This document shows positions 55,823 through 64,000 of a stretch of DNA of 64,000 bases, piece by piece; within the stretch, counting starts at the first letter, position 1, and each line of letters begins with the position of its first letter. The stretch covers positions 1 through 64,000 of the forward strand of contig JAJEAR010000030.1 in the NCBI GenBank assembly GCA_022822665.1. Direction: 5' to 3'. Made by a program: the position numbers and the translations under genes. This DNA comes from Alphaproteobacteria bacterium (GTDB taxonomy: Bacteria > Pseudomonadota > Alphaproteobacteria > Thalassobaculales > Thalassobaculaceae). Below the pieces are notes generated by a model, which saw nothing but the letters and a program-made list of their open reading frames with translations, had not been told where the DNA came from and did no database searches.

Positions 55823-56860
55823 ATGGTGGAACCCATCCGGCTGGCCATGGTTGCCGGTGTGGCACTCGCGGTCTCGCTCGCCGGGACCGGGATACTGGTC
55901 CGGGTGCTCAGGCACTTCAGGGTCGAGGACGTGCCGAACGACCGCAGCAGCCATGTCGCGTCGATGCCGCGCGGTGGCGGCCTGGCCGTGCTCGGGGCCG
56001 TCCTGATTGCCTGGACGGCAGGAATCCCGGTCACCGGCGAGGACACGGTGTTCCATCCCCTGATCCTCGGCGGCGCGCTTCTGCTGGTGCTGGTCAGCCT
56101 GCTCGACGACGTGTTCGACCTGCCGGCGGTTCCGCGACTGATCGCCCAGGTGGTTGCGGTCGTGCCCGGGATCCTGCTGCTGGAGGTCTCCGGCGGCCTG
56201 TTCGAGGGCGTGGTCAGCTGGCAGGCCGATCTTGCGCTTACCGCGCTGGTGTGGCTCTGGTTCATCAACCTGTACAACTTCATGGACGGAATCGACGGTC
56301 TCGCCGCGGTCGAGACCGTGAGCCTCGGTATTGGCCTTGCCGGCATGGCGGTCCTCGGACTCGCCATGCCCGGCGTGCTCGACCCGGCCATCGCGCTCAC
56401 CGCCGCCGCACTCGGCTTCCTGGTGCTGAACTGGCAACCGGCCCGCATCTTCCTGGGCGATGTCGGCAGCATTCCGCTCGGTTACCTGCTCGGGTGGCTG
56501 CTGATCCAGCTCGGCAGTGACGATTTCGCCGGGTCGTCCGCTTGGGCCGCCGCGCTCATCCTGCCCGGGTACTTCCTGGCCGACGCCACCATCACGCTTG
56601 TGCGCAGGGCGCTGCGCGGGCGCAACGTCATGCGGGCCCATCGCGAGCACTTCTATCAGCGCGCGCTCGATCTCGGCCGCAGCCACGCGACGGTCTGCCG
56701 CGGCGTCATCCTGGCGAACGCAGCCCTGGTCCTCGTGTCCTGGTGCCTTCCGGTGCTGCGGCCCGAGGTGGCGGTCGCCATGGCGGCCCTGGTCGTTGCC
56801 GCCACTCTCGTGTGGATGATCGCGCCCGGGAACGCGAGCCGGAGGCCCGATGGCCGGTGA
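55823..56860 (+). CDS. Glycosyltransferase family 4, undecaprenyl-phosphate sugar-1-phosphate transferase (WecA/WbpL-like)
   Basis: A 345-aa polytopic membrane protein (about 10 helices) of the MraY/WecA family, which transfers a sugar phosphate to undecaprenyl phosphate to start O-antigen or exopolysaccharide assembly. Landmarks are RGGGLAVLGAVLI, the Asp-Asp of LVSLLDDVFDLPA, the NFMDGIDGLAAVE catalytic loop, the FLGDVGSIPLGYLLG loop and HREHFYQRALDLG. GTG at 55817 is an alternative start. It lies directly before a CapD/FlaA1-type gene (36 bases), so the two act together in surface polysaccharide synthesis. Confidence 0.9.
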   Translation: MVEPIRLAMVAGVALAVSLAGTGILVRVLRHFRVEDVPNDRSSHVASMPRGGGLAVLGAVLIAWTAGIPVTGEDTVFHPLILGGALLLVLVSLLDDVFDLPAVPRLIAQVVAVVPGILLLEVSGGLFEGVVSWQADLALTALVWLWFINLYNFMDGIDGLAAVETVSLGIGLAGMAVLGLAMPGVLDPAIALTAAALGFLVLNWQPARIFLGDVGSIPLGYLLGWLLIQLGSDDFAGSSAWAAALILPGYFLADATITLVRRALRGRNVMRAHREHFYQRALDLGRSHATVCRGVILANAALVLVSWCLPVLRPEVAVAMAALVVAATLVWMIAPGNASRRPDGR

Positions 56861-56896
56861 TGCGGGCACAATTCGGCTCCGGTGCCGGAGGACATG

Positions 56897-58843
56897 ATGC
56901 CGAGCGGGCTCAGGCTGGCGATCACGCTCTGCCACGACGTGGTGATGCTTGCGGTCTCGTTCTTCGCGGCGCTCTACCTCAGGCTCGGCGAGGACCTGCT
57001 GCTGCTGCCCGGCGAGACCGTGATCCACGGCCTGGTGATCCTCGTCGTGGTCGGAACCCTGGTGCTGGTGTGGATGCAGGTGCACCGGATCGTGTGGAGG
57101 TACGTGTCGATCGGCGATCTCGGCCGCATCGTCCGCGCGGTGCTGCTCATCGTGCTCGTCTTCGTGGTCTGCCAGTTCATCTACAACCGGCTCGATGCCC
57201 TGCCGCGCTCGTTCCTGGTCATCGAGATCCTGGTACTGACCGGCCTGCTGGCGACACCCCGCCTGTTATACCGGCTGGTTCGGGACCGGGAGATCCGGAC
57301 ACTGTTCGAACGCGATGCCGGCGACCGGGTCCCGGTGCTCCTGGTCGGCGCCGGGGACGGGTCCGACCTGTTCATTCGCGAAATGAGCCGCGGGCACGAG
57401 GCGCCCTACCGGGTGGTCGGTATCGTCGACGACCGGGGAGACAGGGTCGGCCGGCGGATACGCGGCATCCCGGTGCTCGGCGGGCTCGACACGCTTGCAG
57501 GAGTGGCCGGGTCACTGCAGCAGTCCGGCGCCGCGCCGCGCAAGCTCGTCATCACGCGCCAGGACATGGACGGTGCGACGGTCCGCAGCATCGTCAGCGC
57601 CGCCGAACCGCTGGGCCTCGAGGTCTCGCGGTTGCCGCGCCTGACCGCGCTCGACCGTGCCGGGCAGGGCCAGGTGGCGCTGGCTCCCCGGCCGATCGAC
57701 GTCGAGGACGTGCTCGGGCGCACCCAGGCGGTGTTCGAGACCACTCCGGTCCGCGACCTGATCGCCGGGCGCCGCATCCTGATCACCGGGGCCGGCGGGA
57801 GCATCGGTGGCGAACTGGCGCGCCAGGTGGTCTCCTGGTCACCCCGGGCGGTGGCCCTGTTCGACTGCTCCGAGTACCTGCTTTACCGCATCGACCGGGA
57901 ACTTTCCGAACTGGCGCCGGATGTCGAGCGGCAGAGCCTGATCGGTGACGTGCGCGACCCGGACCGGGTCACGGAGGTCGTGGGCGAGTTTCGGCCCGAC
58001 ATCCTGTTGCATGCCGCGGCACTCAAGCACGTCCCCCTGGTCGAGGCCAATCCGCTGGAAGCGATCATGACCAACGTGATCGGGACCCGCAACGTCGCGG
58101 CCGCCGCTCGGGAAGCCGGCGTGCGGACCATGGTCCTGATCTCGACCGACAAGGCGGTCAACCCGGGCAATGTCATGGGAGCGACCAAGCGGCTGGCGGA
58201 GTCCTGGTGCCAGGCGCTCGACCGGGCCGGGGCGCAGGAGGGCGGGACCCGGTTTGCCACCGTCCGGTTCGGCAATGTGCTGGGCTCGACCGGCTCGGTG
58301 ATCCCGCTGTTCGAAAGGCAGATCGCGGCAGGGGGCCCGGTGACGGTCACCCATCCGGAAATGACGCGGTACTTCATGACCCTGCGCGAGGCGGTCTCGC
58401 TGGTGCTGCGTGCGGCCGCCATCACCGACGGCACTTCCACCAACGCCGCCGGCGGCATCTTTGTCCTCGACATGGGCGAGCCGGTGCGCATCCTCGACCT
58501 GGCGCGGCAGATGATCCGCCTGTCGGGCTATGCGCCGGACACCGGGATCGAGATCGTCTTCATCGGGCCGCGGCCCGGGGAAAAGCTGCACGAGGTCCTG
58601 TTGCACGACGACGAGACCCTGGTTCCCACCGAGGTCCCGGCCATCAGGATGGCGCTGTCGCGCAACGCCGATGGCAAGGAACTGGCGGCCGCTCTCGACG
58701 AACTCGAGCGCCGGGCGGCCGCGCGCGAGAGCGATGCCGCGCTCGCGTGTCTCGGCGCCTGCATTCCCGAGTTCTCCGCCGAGGGACCCTCGGGCCATGC
58801 TGGACGTCACTCATTGATGGCTCATCCGCCTGCGTGTAGCTGA
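56897..58843 (+). CDS. Nucleoside-diphosphate-sugar 4,6-dehydratase (CapD/WbpM/FlaA1-like), membrane-anchored
   Basis: A 648-aa protein. The first 120 residues contain four membrane helices, then a Rossmann-like region, and from about residue 295 a short-chain dehydrogenase domain opens with TGAGGSIGGELARQ. The catalytic region reads STDKAVNPGNVMGATKRLAE, with the Met replacing Tyr as in WbpM/FlaA1 dehydratases that make UDP-4-keto sugars. The domain ends at about residue 600, with ERRAAARES after it. GGAGG lies five bases before the start at 56897; GTG at 56882 is an alternative. It follows the WecA-like gene by 36 bases, completing a bacillosamine/QuiNAc-type precursor pair. Confidence 0.92.
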   Translation: MPSGLRLAITLCHDVVMLAVSFFAALYLRLGEDLLLLPGETVIHGLVILVVVGTLVLVWMQVHRIVWRYVSIGDLGRIVRAVLLIVLVFVVCQFIYNRLDALPRSFLVIEILVLTGLLATPRLLYRLVRDREIRTLFERDAGDRVPVLLVGAGDGSDLFIREMSRGHEAPYRVVGIVDDRGDRVGRRIRGIPVLGGLDTLAGVAGSLQQSGAAPRKLVITRQDMDGATVRSIVSAAEPLGLEVSRLPRLTALDRAGQGQVALAPRPIDVEDVLGRTQAVFETTPVRDLIAGRRILITGAGGSIGGELARQVVSWSPRAVALFDCSEYLLYRIDRELSELAPDVERQSLIGDVRDPDRVTEVVGEFRPDILLHAAALKHVPLVEANPLEAIMTNVIGTRNVAAAAREAGVRTMVLISTDKAVNPGNVMGATKRLAESWCQALDRAGAQEGGTRFATVRFGNVLGSTGSVIPLFERQIAAGGPVTVTHPEMTRYFMTLREAVSLVLRAAAITDGTSTNAAGGIFVLDMGEPVRILDLARQMIRLSGYAPDTGIEIVFIGPRPGEKLHEVLLHDDETLVPTEVPAIRMALSRNADGKELAAALDELERRAAARESDAALACLGACIPEFSAEGPSGHAGRHSLMAHPPACS

Positions 58844-59116
58844 AGCGGCGGGCTTCGACCGGACCCCGTTTCACCCTCTCCGGCGCCGATACCGCGCGGG
58901 CCCGGCAGCAACGGCCGCAGCTGCGGGCCGTCCCCAGCGCTGCCGCGCACCCGTCCGGCCCGGGCAAACGGACCACGGATCACCGCGGGACAGACCGGAA
59001 CCAGCGGTACCCGGCGATCAGGCCGGTGCGCCGGATCGCATCATCGAAGCCGTGGCCGTGCACCAGGGCGTGGAGGGCCGCGCAGACCCGGTGGCGGAGC
59101 GCGTCCGGTCCGAAAC

Positions 59117-60061
59117 CTACCCCTCCTCGAACGGCGTCGCGGATTGCGAGAGCGGGTGGTGGGCCTCGACGACCCGCTTCAGCCGCTCGGCCAGCACATG
59201 GGTGTAGATCTGGGTGGTCGATATGTCGGCGTGACCGAGCATCTGCTGCACGCTGCGCAGGTCGGCTCCGTGCTCGAGCAGGTGGGTGGCGAAGGCGTGC
59301 CGGAGCACGTGCGGCGAGACCGTCTCGGGTCTCAGCCCGGCCCGCTCCGCCAGCTTCTTCAGCAAGCCGGCGACCTGGCGCCGGGTCAGGTGGCCGTCCG
59401 CCCCGCGCGACGGGAACAGGAAGTCCCGTCCGCGCGTGCGACCTGCCGGGACCGGGGGCCTGGTCTCGAGCCATGCCTCGAGCGCTGCCGTCGCCGCCCG
59501 GGTGAGCGGAACCATCCGTTCCTTGCCGCCCTTGCCGCGGACGATGAGCAGGCGCCGGTCCGACGAGATCGCCGACATCGGCAGCCCGGCCAGTTCCGAG
59601 ACCCTGAGCCCGGTCGCATACAGCACCTCCAGCAGGCAGGTCAGCCGGACTGTCTTCGCACCGTTTCCCTCGCGCGCGGCGGCGAGCAGCGCCGCAACAT
59701 CGGCCTGCGACAGCGTCCCGGGCAATGACCGCCGGGCCTTCGGCGCCTCCAGCGGCGCGGTCGGGTCGTCGCGGCGTACGTCGTCGGTATACAGGAACCG
59801 GTAGAACTGGCGCATCGACGAGCGCCGCCGGGCCCGTGTCGCCGGTCCGAGCCCGGCATCCCGAAGGCTCGAGAGGTAGTCACGCAACTCCCCGGTTCCG
59901 GCGCCGGCAAGCGTGTGGCCGCGTCGGCCGAGGTAGGCCGCGAGGTCGCGCAGGTCGGTGCGGTAGGCGTTGATGGTCGCCGCGGCCGCCCCGCGTTCGA
60001 CCAGCATCATTTCGAGAAAGGCCTCGAGGTGGTAGCCGTCCTGTTCGTCCCGCCCCGTCAC
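59117..60061 (-). CDS. xerD: Site-specific tyrosine recombinase XerD
   Basis: A 314-aa tyrosine recombinase that resolves chromosome dimers at dif. The N-terminal SAM-like domain spans residues 8-90 ([20 protein letters not shown]). Catalytic residues are Arg153 ([11 protein letters not shown]), Lys177 (RGKGGKER), His251 and Arg254 ([10 protein letters not shown]), His277 (MLGHADIS) and Tyr286. The start is GTG at 60061, overlapping the preceding gene's stop as GTGA. Xer subtype (C or D) is judged from similarity and from the aroK-aroB neighbour. It is a chromosomal gene, not an integrase of a mobile element. Confidence 0.92.
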   Translation of the reverse strand: MTGRDEQDGYHLEAFLEMMLVERGAAAATINAYRTDLRDLAAYLGRRGHTLAGAGTGELRDYLSSLRDAGLGPATRARRRSSMRQFYRFLYTDDVRRDDPTAPLEAPKARRSLPGTLSQADVAALLAAAREGNGAKTVRLTCLLEVLYATGLRVSELAGLPMSAISSDRRLLIVRGKGGKERMVPLTRAATAALEAWLETRPPVPAGRTRGRDFLFPSRGADGHLTRRQVAGLLKKLAERAGLRPETVSPHVLRHAFATHLLEHGADLRSVQQMLGHADISTTQIYTHVLAERLKRVVEAHHPLSQSATPFEEG

Positions 60062-61890
60062 GGCCCTGCGATCGCGATATCGAAGGCAAGCCGCCGCGCC
60101 TCGTCCTCGAGACCGAGCGACCGCAGCGCCGCAACCGTGGTCACGAGGTCGCCGGTCGAACGCGTCCCGGGCTCGCCCGAGCCGGCCAGGACCAGGACCA
60201 GGACCAGTGCCTCGCCGGCACGCCCCGCCTCGAGGGCGGCCGCGAGCGCGCGCGGCAGGGAAGGCCCGGCCCCGACCTCTGCGGTCACCTGCAGGAGGTC
60301 GCGCCAGGCCGTTGACGGGACCTCGTCGCCGAGTACTTCGAGCAGGGCCAGCAGCCGCGCGGCCCGCAGGCGCTCCCCGGAGGTTTCGGCGCGCTCCAGC
60401 CATCCCTCGAGTCGGGGCGCGCTCCAGTCCAGGACCCCGTCGCCGGCGCCGATGCGGATCGCCGGCCAGACCCGGTGCCAGCTCGTCTCGCCGGCAGCGG
60501 AGGCGGCGCTCTCGCGCTCGGCGAGTGCAAGCCACGGACGGGCGCCCCGGGCATCGCCCGAAGCGACCTGCAGCAGTGCGGCGTCGGCCGCGAACCAGCC
60601 AAGGGCCGGGTCGGGACGGATCGGCGACTGCAGGGCGTGCAGCCGGCCCACCGCGGCGACGGTCCCGCGTGCGCGGGCCCGTTCCAGGACCTGCCCCGTG
60701 GCCTGGGCCCGGGCAACGGGCGACTCGTGCGAGAGCATCGCCAGCACGAGTTCGATCGATCGGCGCGCCTCGTCCTCCCCGCCGCCCTGGTCCGGCGCCT
60801 CCGTACCCGGTTCTTCCCGTTGCGTCGCGCCGCCCGGAGCCGGCGGGGCGAGGTAGGCCTCGACCAGGTCCTCCGTCGGCATGAGCCCGGCAAGTTCGGC
60901 CCTGCGCGCAAGAGCGATACGCCGGGCCTCCGGCAGCGGCGGCCGGGAATGCTGGTAGCCCGCGAGAATCCACGCAGGCAGGTGCTGCGTATCCGGATCG
61001 GCCAGCACCAGGCGGCCCAGGATCAGCATGGCGCCGTCGACGCCGTCCAGGTCCGCGGCCGCAAGGTCGACCGGTTCGTCGAGTTGCTGGAGTGCCGCGT
61101 CCGCGAGCAGGAGAAACCGGTCTTCCTCATGTCCGAGTTCAATGAGGATGCGGGTCGCGTAGTCGACACTGGACCAGTTGCCCGCCGCCGTCTCACAGGC
61201 GATCTTGGCCTTCTGCCAGAACGGGTCCAGGGATCGCGCCAGCCAGTGGGTGGCGTCGGAACAGGCGCGCCGGCGAGCCGTCCCGGACGGGTCGCGGACG
61301 AGAAGCCGGGCGGTCACGGCAAGCTGGTGCAGGTCTTCCCGGTCGTGGTCCGGCGGCAGCCGGTCCAGCAGGGCCGACAGCGCATCGAGGTCGCCGGAGC
61401 GGAACAGTGCGTCTGCCCGGGCGCGCAGCACCTGGCCCTCGCTTCCGGCCTCGCCCGTCGGCGCCGCCGCCGCCGTCAGCAACAGCCGGCGCCTCAGCTC
61501 GTTGAGCACGTGAAACCGCGATGGGCCCGGCACCAGGTCGAGCAGTCCCAGCACGGCCGGCCGTGACAGTCCGGCCCAGAGGTCGGCCGCGAAACCGCCG
61601 GTCCCCGGCGTGAGCGTGCCGATGTCGTCAACGGGGATGGCCAGCAACGGGTCGACCTGGATGCCGGTCTGCCCGGGGCCCGAATCGCCGGTGGCCGGCG
61701 GCGTGGCCCCGGCCTCGCCGTCTTCCGCCTCCTCCGCCCCGGTATCGTCCGGTACCTCGTCATCCGGGACCGGAGGCGCCGGCTCCTCGATGAGGCTTCC
61801 ATCCGGCAGGAGCGGGCGCGGCTCCCGGGCCGAAATCCCGACCGGGGCCAGGATCAGCACGATGGCGAGAAGACGCGCGAGGCGGCCCAT
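60058..61890 (-). CDS. Secreted or periplasmic protein of unknown function
   Basis: A 610-aa protein from the ATG at 61890; ATG at 61914 and TTG at 61923 in the same frame would lengthen it. A signal peptide is likely (RLARLLAIVLILAPVGIS then A-R-E). After an acidic, proline-rich linker (EEPAPPVPDDEVPDD), the rest is alanine- and leucine-rich alpha-helical sequence with repeat-like helices, resembling a helical-repeat scaffold. I do not recognise a catalytic motif. It overlaps xerD by four bases and follows the 45-aa membrane-protein gene. The stretch is conserved in position next to xerD in relatives by my recollection, which should be checked. Confidence 0.75.
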   Translation of the reverse strand: MGRLARLLAIVLILAPVGISAREPRPLLPDGSLIEEPAPPVPDDEVPDDTGAEEAEDGEAGATPPATGDSGPGQTGIQVDPLLAIPVDDIGTLTPGTGGFAADLWAGLSRPAVLGLLDLVPGPSRFHVLNELRRRLLLTAAAAPTGEAGSEGQVLRARADALFRSGDLDALSALLDRLPPDHDREDLHQLAVTARLLVRDPSGTARRRACSDATHWLARSLDPFWQKAKIACETAAGNWSSVDYATRILIELGHEEDRFLLLADAALQQLDEPVDLAAADLDGVDGAMLILGRLVLADPDTQHLPAWILAGYQHSRPPLPEARRIALARRAELAGLMPTEDLVEAYLAPPAPGGATQREEPGTEAPDQGGGEDEARRSIELVLAMLSHESPVARAQATGQVLERARARGTVAAVGRLHALQSPIRPDPALGWFAADAALLQVASGDARGARPWLALAERESAASAAGETSWHRVWPAIRIGAGDGVLDWSAPRLEGWLERAETSGERLRAARLLALLEVLGDEVPSTAWRDLLQVTAEVGAGPSLPRALAAALEAGRAGEALVLVLVLAGSGEPGTRSTGDLVTTVAALRSLGLEDEARRLAFDIAIAGP

Positions 61891-61894
61891 GATG

Positions 61895-62032
61895 TCAGCG
61901 CAGGAGCCGGTCATCGGGAACAACCTTTTCGACCTGCTGGATCGGCGGCGGGATATGCCAAACCGACAGGACCGCGAGCCCGCCGCTCGCGAGCAGGAGC
62001 ACGACGATCAGCGCGGTCAGCCACAGTTTCAT
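61895..62032 (-). CDS. Small membrane protein (45 aa) upstream of the xerD unit
   Basis: An ATG-to-TGA frame whose protein starts MKLWLTALIVVLLLASGGLA, a single membrane segment or signal anchor, followed by the conserved-looking periplasmic tail IPPPIQQVEKVVPDDRLLR. The tail resembles the V-E-K-V-I-P-D-D-R endings that I recall from short alphaproteobacterial proteins in this location. Its stop lies four bases before the ATG at 61890 of the next gene, with longer start choices overlapping it. It is likely the first gene of the run that ends with xerD. Function is unknown. Confidence 0.6.
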   Translation of the reverse strand: MKLWLTALIVVLLLASGGLAVLSVWHIPPPIQQVEKVVPDDRLLR

Positions 62033-62103
62033 ACGACGAAACCCGTTCCAGGTACCCCGTCCGCCGTCCGGGACCCGACCCGTGGCTGACGCGGCCGCGC
62101 ACT

Positions 62104-62132
62104 TTGGACGTCACAGGCAATCATGGTAGTGT
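62104..62132 (+). promoter_or_regulatory. Candidate promoter for aroK
   Basis: TTGGAC at 62104-62109 and TAGTGT at 62127-62132 with a 17-base spacer, about 90 bases before the aroK start. The -10 match is weak, so the call is tentative. Confidence 0.3.
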
Positions 62133-62224
62133 CCGCGCATGAACAATCGCCGGTACCATAGGCAACGGGGGCGTTCTGCTCAACAGGCCGGCGAACCGGG
62201 CGGGGAGCGGGCGGAGACCCACGG

Positions 62225-62782
62225 GTGGCAGGATCGCGCGTAACGGGTCTTCCATGGACCGTGGTGCTTGTCGGGTTGATGGGAGCGGGCAAGACGAGCG
62301 TCGGGCGGCGGCTGGCCGGTCGCCTCGGGGTTGCGTTCGTCGATGCCGACACCGAGATCGAGCGGGCGGCCGGCCTCACCATCCCGGAAATCTTCGCAAC
62401 CCACGGCGAGGCCGAGTTCCGCCGCGGCGAGGAGCAGGTGATCGCGCGTCTGCTGCGCGGGACACCGGGGGTACTGGCAACCGGCGGCGGGGCCTTCATG
62501 TCGGTGAACACCCGCCGGGCCATCCGCGACAGCGCGGTCTCGGTGTGGTTGCGGGCCGATCTCGATACCCTGGTGGAGCGTGTGTCGAGCCGGGTCGACC
62601 GGCCGCTCCTGCACGGGCGGGATGCCCGCGAGACCCTGAGGGCGCTGATCGACATCCGTTATCCCCAGTACGCCGAGGCCGACCTCGTGGTCGATTCCGG
62701 ATCGGATGCGATCGAGCCAACGGTTGAAAGGGTCTGGTGCGAGATCAGGAAACGGATGGCCGCGAAGCGGCACGGAGCGTGA
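62225..62782 (+). CDS. aroK: Shikimate kinase
   Basis: A 185-aa P-loop kinase that phosphorylates shikimate at the 3-hydroxyl. The Walker A motif is [15 protein letters not shown] at residues 17-31, and the substrate-binding Asp-Thr segment is [18 protein letters not shown]. The ATP lid with its Arg is in [13 protein letters not shown]. The start is GTG at 62225. The stop overlaps the aroB start (TGATG), so both are made from one message. This is the standard aroK-aroB order. Confidence 0.95.
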   Translation: MAGSRVTGLPWTVVLVGLMGAGKTSVGRRLAGRLGVAFVDADTEIERAAGLTIPEIFATHGEAEFRRGEEQVIARLLRGTPGVLATGGGAFMSVNTRRAIRDSAVSVWLRADLDTLVERVSSRVDRPLLHGRDARETLRALIDIRYPQYAEADLVVDSGSDAIEPTVERVWCEIRKRMAAKRHGA

Positions 62783-63918
62783 TGCGGCAGGAAACCCGGC
62801 GGACCATACGTGTCGCTCTGGACGAGCGCTCCTACGACATCCATGTCGGCGAGGGACTGATCGCCGGGCTCGGCACCCTTGCCCGCGACCGGTTCGGGCA
62901 GCGCCGAGCCTTTATCGTGACCGACCAGCCGGTGGCGGAGCGCTGGCTCGCGCCCGTGCGCGCCGCGCTCGAATCGGAAGGATTCGACGCCTCGCACCTG
63001 ATGATCCCTGGCGGCGAGGCCAACAAGTCGTTCGAGCGGTTGCAGGATATCGTGGGCTGGCTGCTGGACCAGCGCGTTGATCGGCGCGGACTGGTCATTG
63101 CGCTCGGCGGCGGCATCGTGGGCGACATTGCCGGGTTCGCTGCCGCCGTGACCCTGCGCGGTCTCGACTACGTGCAGGTTCCGACCACCCTTCTGGCACA
63201 GGTTGACAGCTCGGTGGGGGGCAAGACCGCGGTCAACACCGCGCACGGCAAGAACCTCGTCGGCAGCTTTCACCAGCCCGGCCTGGTGGTGATCGACACC
63301 CGCGTCCTCGACACCCTGCCGGAACGCGAGGTGCGGTGCGGTTATGCGGAGGTGGTGAAGTACGGCCTGATCCGGGATCACCGCTTCTTCGACTGGCTCG
63401 AGGTGAACGGGCCGAAGGTGCTTGCCGGGGACGCGGCGGCGCGGCTGCACGCGATCGTCACCAGCTGCTCGGTCAAGGCCGGGATCGTGGCCGGAGACGA
63501 GCGCGAGGAGGGGGGCAGGGCGCTGCTCAACCTCGGGCACACCTTCGGACACGCGCTGGAGGCGGCCGCGGGGTTCGACGGAACACTGCTGCACGGCGAG
63601 GCGGTTGCGGTCGGAATGGAACTGGCTCTCGGACTGTCCCACCGGCTTGGCCTGTGTCCGGGCCAGGATGCGGAGCGGGCGCGCCGCCACCTCGCGGCAA
63701 GCGGGTTTGCCACCCGGATCGCCGACATCCCCGGGGCGGAGTCATGGGACGCGGCCGGGCTGATCGCGCACATGCGTCACGACAAGAAGGTCCGTGACGG
63801 CAGGATGCGGTTCGTGCTGTCCCGCGGCATCGGCGATGCGTTCGTGACCGCGGACGTCGACGAGACCGTGGTCGCCGACTGTCTTGCCCGCTCGCTCGGC
63901 GCCGCGGAACCCGCCTGA
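62782..63918 (+). CDS. aroB: 3-dehydroquinate synthase
   Basis: A 378-aa NAD- and Zn-dependent enzyme of the shikimate pathway. The NAD-binding part includes ALGGGIVGDIAGFAAAVTLR with PTTLLAQVDSSVGGKTAVNT, a strong signature. Metal ligands occur in YAEVVKYGLI (Glu) and LNLGHTFGHALEAAAG (His), with a third in LLHGEAVAVGM. The start overlaps the aroK stop, and the stop overlaps the next gene's ATG. An earlier frame start at 62737 lies within aroK and is ignored. Confidence 0.96.
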   Translation: MRQETRRTIRVALDERSYDIHVGEGLIAGLGTLARDRFGQRRAFIVTDQPVAERWLAPVRAALESEGFDASHLMIPGGEANKSFERLQDIVGWLLDQRVDRRGLVIALGGGIVGDIAGFAAAVTLRGLDYVQVPTTLLAQVDSSVGGKTAVNTAHGKNLVGSFHQPGLVVIDTRVLDTLPEREVRCGYAEVVKYGLIRDHRFFDWLEVNGPKVLAGDAAARLHAIVTSCSVKAGIVAGDEREEGGRALLNLGHTFGHALEAAAGFDGTLLHGEAVAVGMELALGLSHRLGLCPGQDAERARRHLAASGFATRIADIPGAESWDAAGLIAHMRHDKKVRDGRMRFVLSRGIGDAFVTADVDETVVADCLARSLGAAEPA

Positions 63919-64000
63919 TGCTGGAACTCCTGCTGGAGGGCGAGGGGATCGCGATCGCGCTTGCGGCGATCCTGGTCCTGCTGCTGCTCTCGGCGTTCTT
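63918..64000 (+). CDS. Start of a HlyC/CorC-type (CNNM) transporter gene, truncated by the window
   Basis: The frame opens at an ATG overlapping the aroB stop (TGATG) and gives MLELLLEGEGIAIALAAILV followed by LLLLSAFF. This resembles the first transmembrane segment of CNNM/CorC proteins, which continue as SGSETAL just beyond the edge. In alphaproteobacteria a CorC gene normally follows aroK-aroB. The remaining 95 percent of the gene lies outside the window, so the call is inferred from position and 27 residues. Confidence 0.65.
   Translation, partial: MLELLLEGEGIAIALAAILVLLLLSAF

Noticed and set aside
59117-60061. The tyrosine recombinase as evidence of a prophage or integrative element
   Set aside because: It is xerD-like in sequence and neighbourhood (aroK, aroB), with no phage genes, att repeats or adjacent tRNA.

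Overview
The window reads as a chromosome segment of a high-GC alphaproteobacterium, probably an uncultured Rhodospirillales-like lineage. The evidence is the 205-aa S4 protein of alphaproteobacterial type, a bolA-grxD pair behind purQL, an SdhAF4 (DUF1674) gene, an aroK-aroB-CorC series divergent from a xerD gene, and an elongator tRNA-Met of alphaproteobacterial form. There is no CRISPR array, intact prophage, rRNA operon or intact insertion sequence. The taxonomic placement is inference from gene content.

Layout. 0.6-5.3 kb (mostly minus strand): a D-2-hydroxyacid dehydrogenase, the two subunits of a 3-oxoacid CoA-transferase, two phytanoyl-CoA dioxygenase (PhyH) family genes and a small membrane protein. 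5.4-17.9 kb is mostly housekeeping: trmJ, rpsD, a YbaK deacylase, a minus-strand run hydrolase-purQ-purL-bolA-grxD-DUF3592-like, a cysteine desulfurase with a 2Fe-2S ferredoxin, an LLM flavin oxidoreductase, tenA, mnmA, tRNA-Met and a glutathione transferase. 18-24.8 kb: an EamA exporter, an amidohydrolase preceded by a long hairpin, a GPP34 protein, a nicotinate phosphoribosyltransferase homologue, class II DAHP synthase and an MFS permease.

24.9-47.2 kb is the accessory part. It holds an orphan higA with a stub of higB, a DUF1640-like gene with a 35-codon membrane-peptide ORF, a third PhyH gene coupled to a small membrane protein, and a plus-strand run glyoxalase - two near-identical tandem M20 amidohydrolases - MFS exporter - ThDP enzyme. 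It continues with a multiply frameshifted IS4-type transposase relic, vapBC, hemF, a serine hydrolase, a frameshifted LysR gene, a DapA-type aldolase, 3-hydroxyanthranilate dioxygenase, a collapsed TRAP transporter locus, a phosphodiesterase-like gene coupled to an NMT1/THI5-like protein, and a UvrD-like helicase remnant. At least five separate decayed genes lie in this stretch, so it looks like a zone of repeated insertion and loss.

47.2-64 kb returns to intact genes: gamma-glutamyltransferase, a GNAT enzyme, fhs, an MFS permease, SdhAF4, rsmB, rpe, a creatininase-family enzyme, two polysaccharide genes (WecA-like and CapD/FlaA1-like), xerD with two envelope proteins, aroK, aroB and the start of a CorC-type transporter. 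aroK, aroB and the class II DAHP synthase supply the shikimate pathway. fhs, purL and purQ serve one-carbon and purine metabolism.

No clearly new multi-gene system can be demonstrated from sequence alone. The most interesting leads are the hairpin five bases before the amidohydrolase start, the tandem M20 genes whose divergence is concentrated at the 3' end, the two PhyH loci that each carry a small two-helix membrane protein, and the short membrane-protein ORFs at 25.7 and 61.9 kb.
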